Source: Pseudophaeobacter sp. (GTDB taxonomy: Bacteria; Pseudomonadota; Alphaproteobacteria; Rhodobacterales; Rhodobacteraceae). Taken from it: a DNA stretch of 64,000 nucleotides. Location: contig JALUXC010000012.1 of assembly GCA_027019165.1 (NCBI GenBank), positions 124,001 to 188,000 of the forward strand. The letters are read 5' to 3'. Numbering within the stretch: position 1 is the stretch's first letter; each line of letters opens with the position of its first letter. Below the pieces are notes generated by a model. That model worked only from the letters and a program-made list of their open reading frames with translations, was not told where the DNA came from and did no database searches. Below, piece by piece: positions 63,886-64,000 of this stretch. The translations under genes were made by a program, and so were the position numbers.

Positions 63886-63931
63886 ATCGGCGGCACGGTG
63901 CACAGGATCACGGACAAAAGGATCACGGTGC

Positions 63932-64000
63932 ATGCAAGGGGCAGTTCCGGGCTCGCCCGGTGCTGACCCCAACAGACCTCGACGCACAGAAGTCGGGGAG
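63932..64000 (+). CDS. Start of a further gene, cut by the window edge
   Basis: An ATG with AAAGGATCACGGTGC upstream opens a frame that stays open for the remaining 23 codons (MQGAVPGSPGADPNRPRRTE and three more). It begins 46 bases after the FSSGSAP stop on the same strand, so it may be co-transcribed and could encode a partner of that protein. Too short to assign. Confidence 0.4.
   Translation, partial: MQGAVPGSPGADPNRPRRTEVGE

Overview
The window looks like a chromosomal segment of an alphaproteobacterium of the order Rhodobacterales (Roseobacter group). The evidence is GC-rich coding DNA, families typical of that group (DUF934, DUF2849, DUF2927, DUF6455, an RSP_2648-type PIN protein), a form II CO-dehydrogenase-like operon, a DctPQM TRAP transporter, and a DksA that has lost its zinc-finger cysteines. 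Most of it is ordinary core and catabolic content packed into short operons. I found no prophage, transposase or CRISPR array.

Layout. 1-5.0 kb: a minus-strand block of DxDEF-type family 2 glycosyltransferases, a FkbM methyltransferase and sulfotransferases, one of them fused to a glycosyltransferase; this suggests a modified surface glycan. 5.3-13.7 kb: a cox-type operon (MoxR ATPase, VWA protein, XdhC-like protein, molybdopterin-binding protein, then small, large and medium subunits) ending in a strong terminator. The large subunit carries the form II AYRGAGR loop, so CO is not its assured substrate. 13.7-16.8 kb: a small methyltransferase, a secreted unknown, infC (which seems to start at ATA) and an Ala/Glu-rich helical-repeat protein. 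16.9-22.5 kb: ferredoxin-NADP reductase and an assimilatory sulfur operon (siroheme synthase, DUF2849, sulfite reductase, APS-type reductase, DUF934), divergent from an Lrp-type regulator. 22.6-30.4 kb: a cytochrome P450, then dctB-dctD and dctP-dctQ-dctM, with two palindromes upstream of dctP. 30.5-33.5 kb: triose-phosphate isomerase, an A-type Fe-S protein, a periplasmic glycerophosphodiesterase and a SufT-like protein. 33.6-40.3 kb: a pentapeptide-repeat membrane protein, an NfeD/SPFH pair, a RimK-like ligase with a retropepsin-like front end, tgt, and an AT-richer zinc-ribbon methyltransferase. 41-46.2 kb: lon, a YjhX/GNAT pair resembling the E. coli TopAI (YjhX)/YjhQ toxin-antitoxin system, and a Leu/Glu-type dehydrogenase divergent from an Lrp-type regulator. 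46.3-48.2 kb: tRNA-Val(CAC), a secreted nuclease, a DUF6455 protein and about 640 bp of gene-poor DNA. 48.2-63.1 kb: glnE, an RlmI-like methyltransferase, a PIN protein, a luciferase-like oxidoreductase, an M48 protease, an HD-GYP protein, a second MoxR/VWA pair enclosing a DUF2927 lipoprotein, dksA, a flavin monooxygenase and exonuclease III. 63.5-63.9 kb: a small protein with five copies of the motif FSSGS(AP), followed by the first codons of another gene at the window edge.

The most unusual items are the five-copy FSSGSAP protein, which could be a multi-core precursor peptide; the dct regulator that lacks both the GAFTGA loop and the Walker A lysine yet sits beside two neat palindromes three helical turns apart; the ATA start of infC; the YjhX/YjhQ-like pair; and a 12-bp hairpin that buries the ribosome binding site of the pentapeptide-repeat gene.
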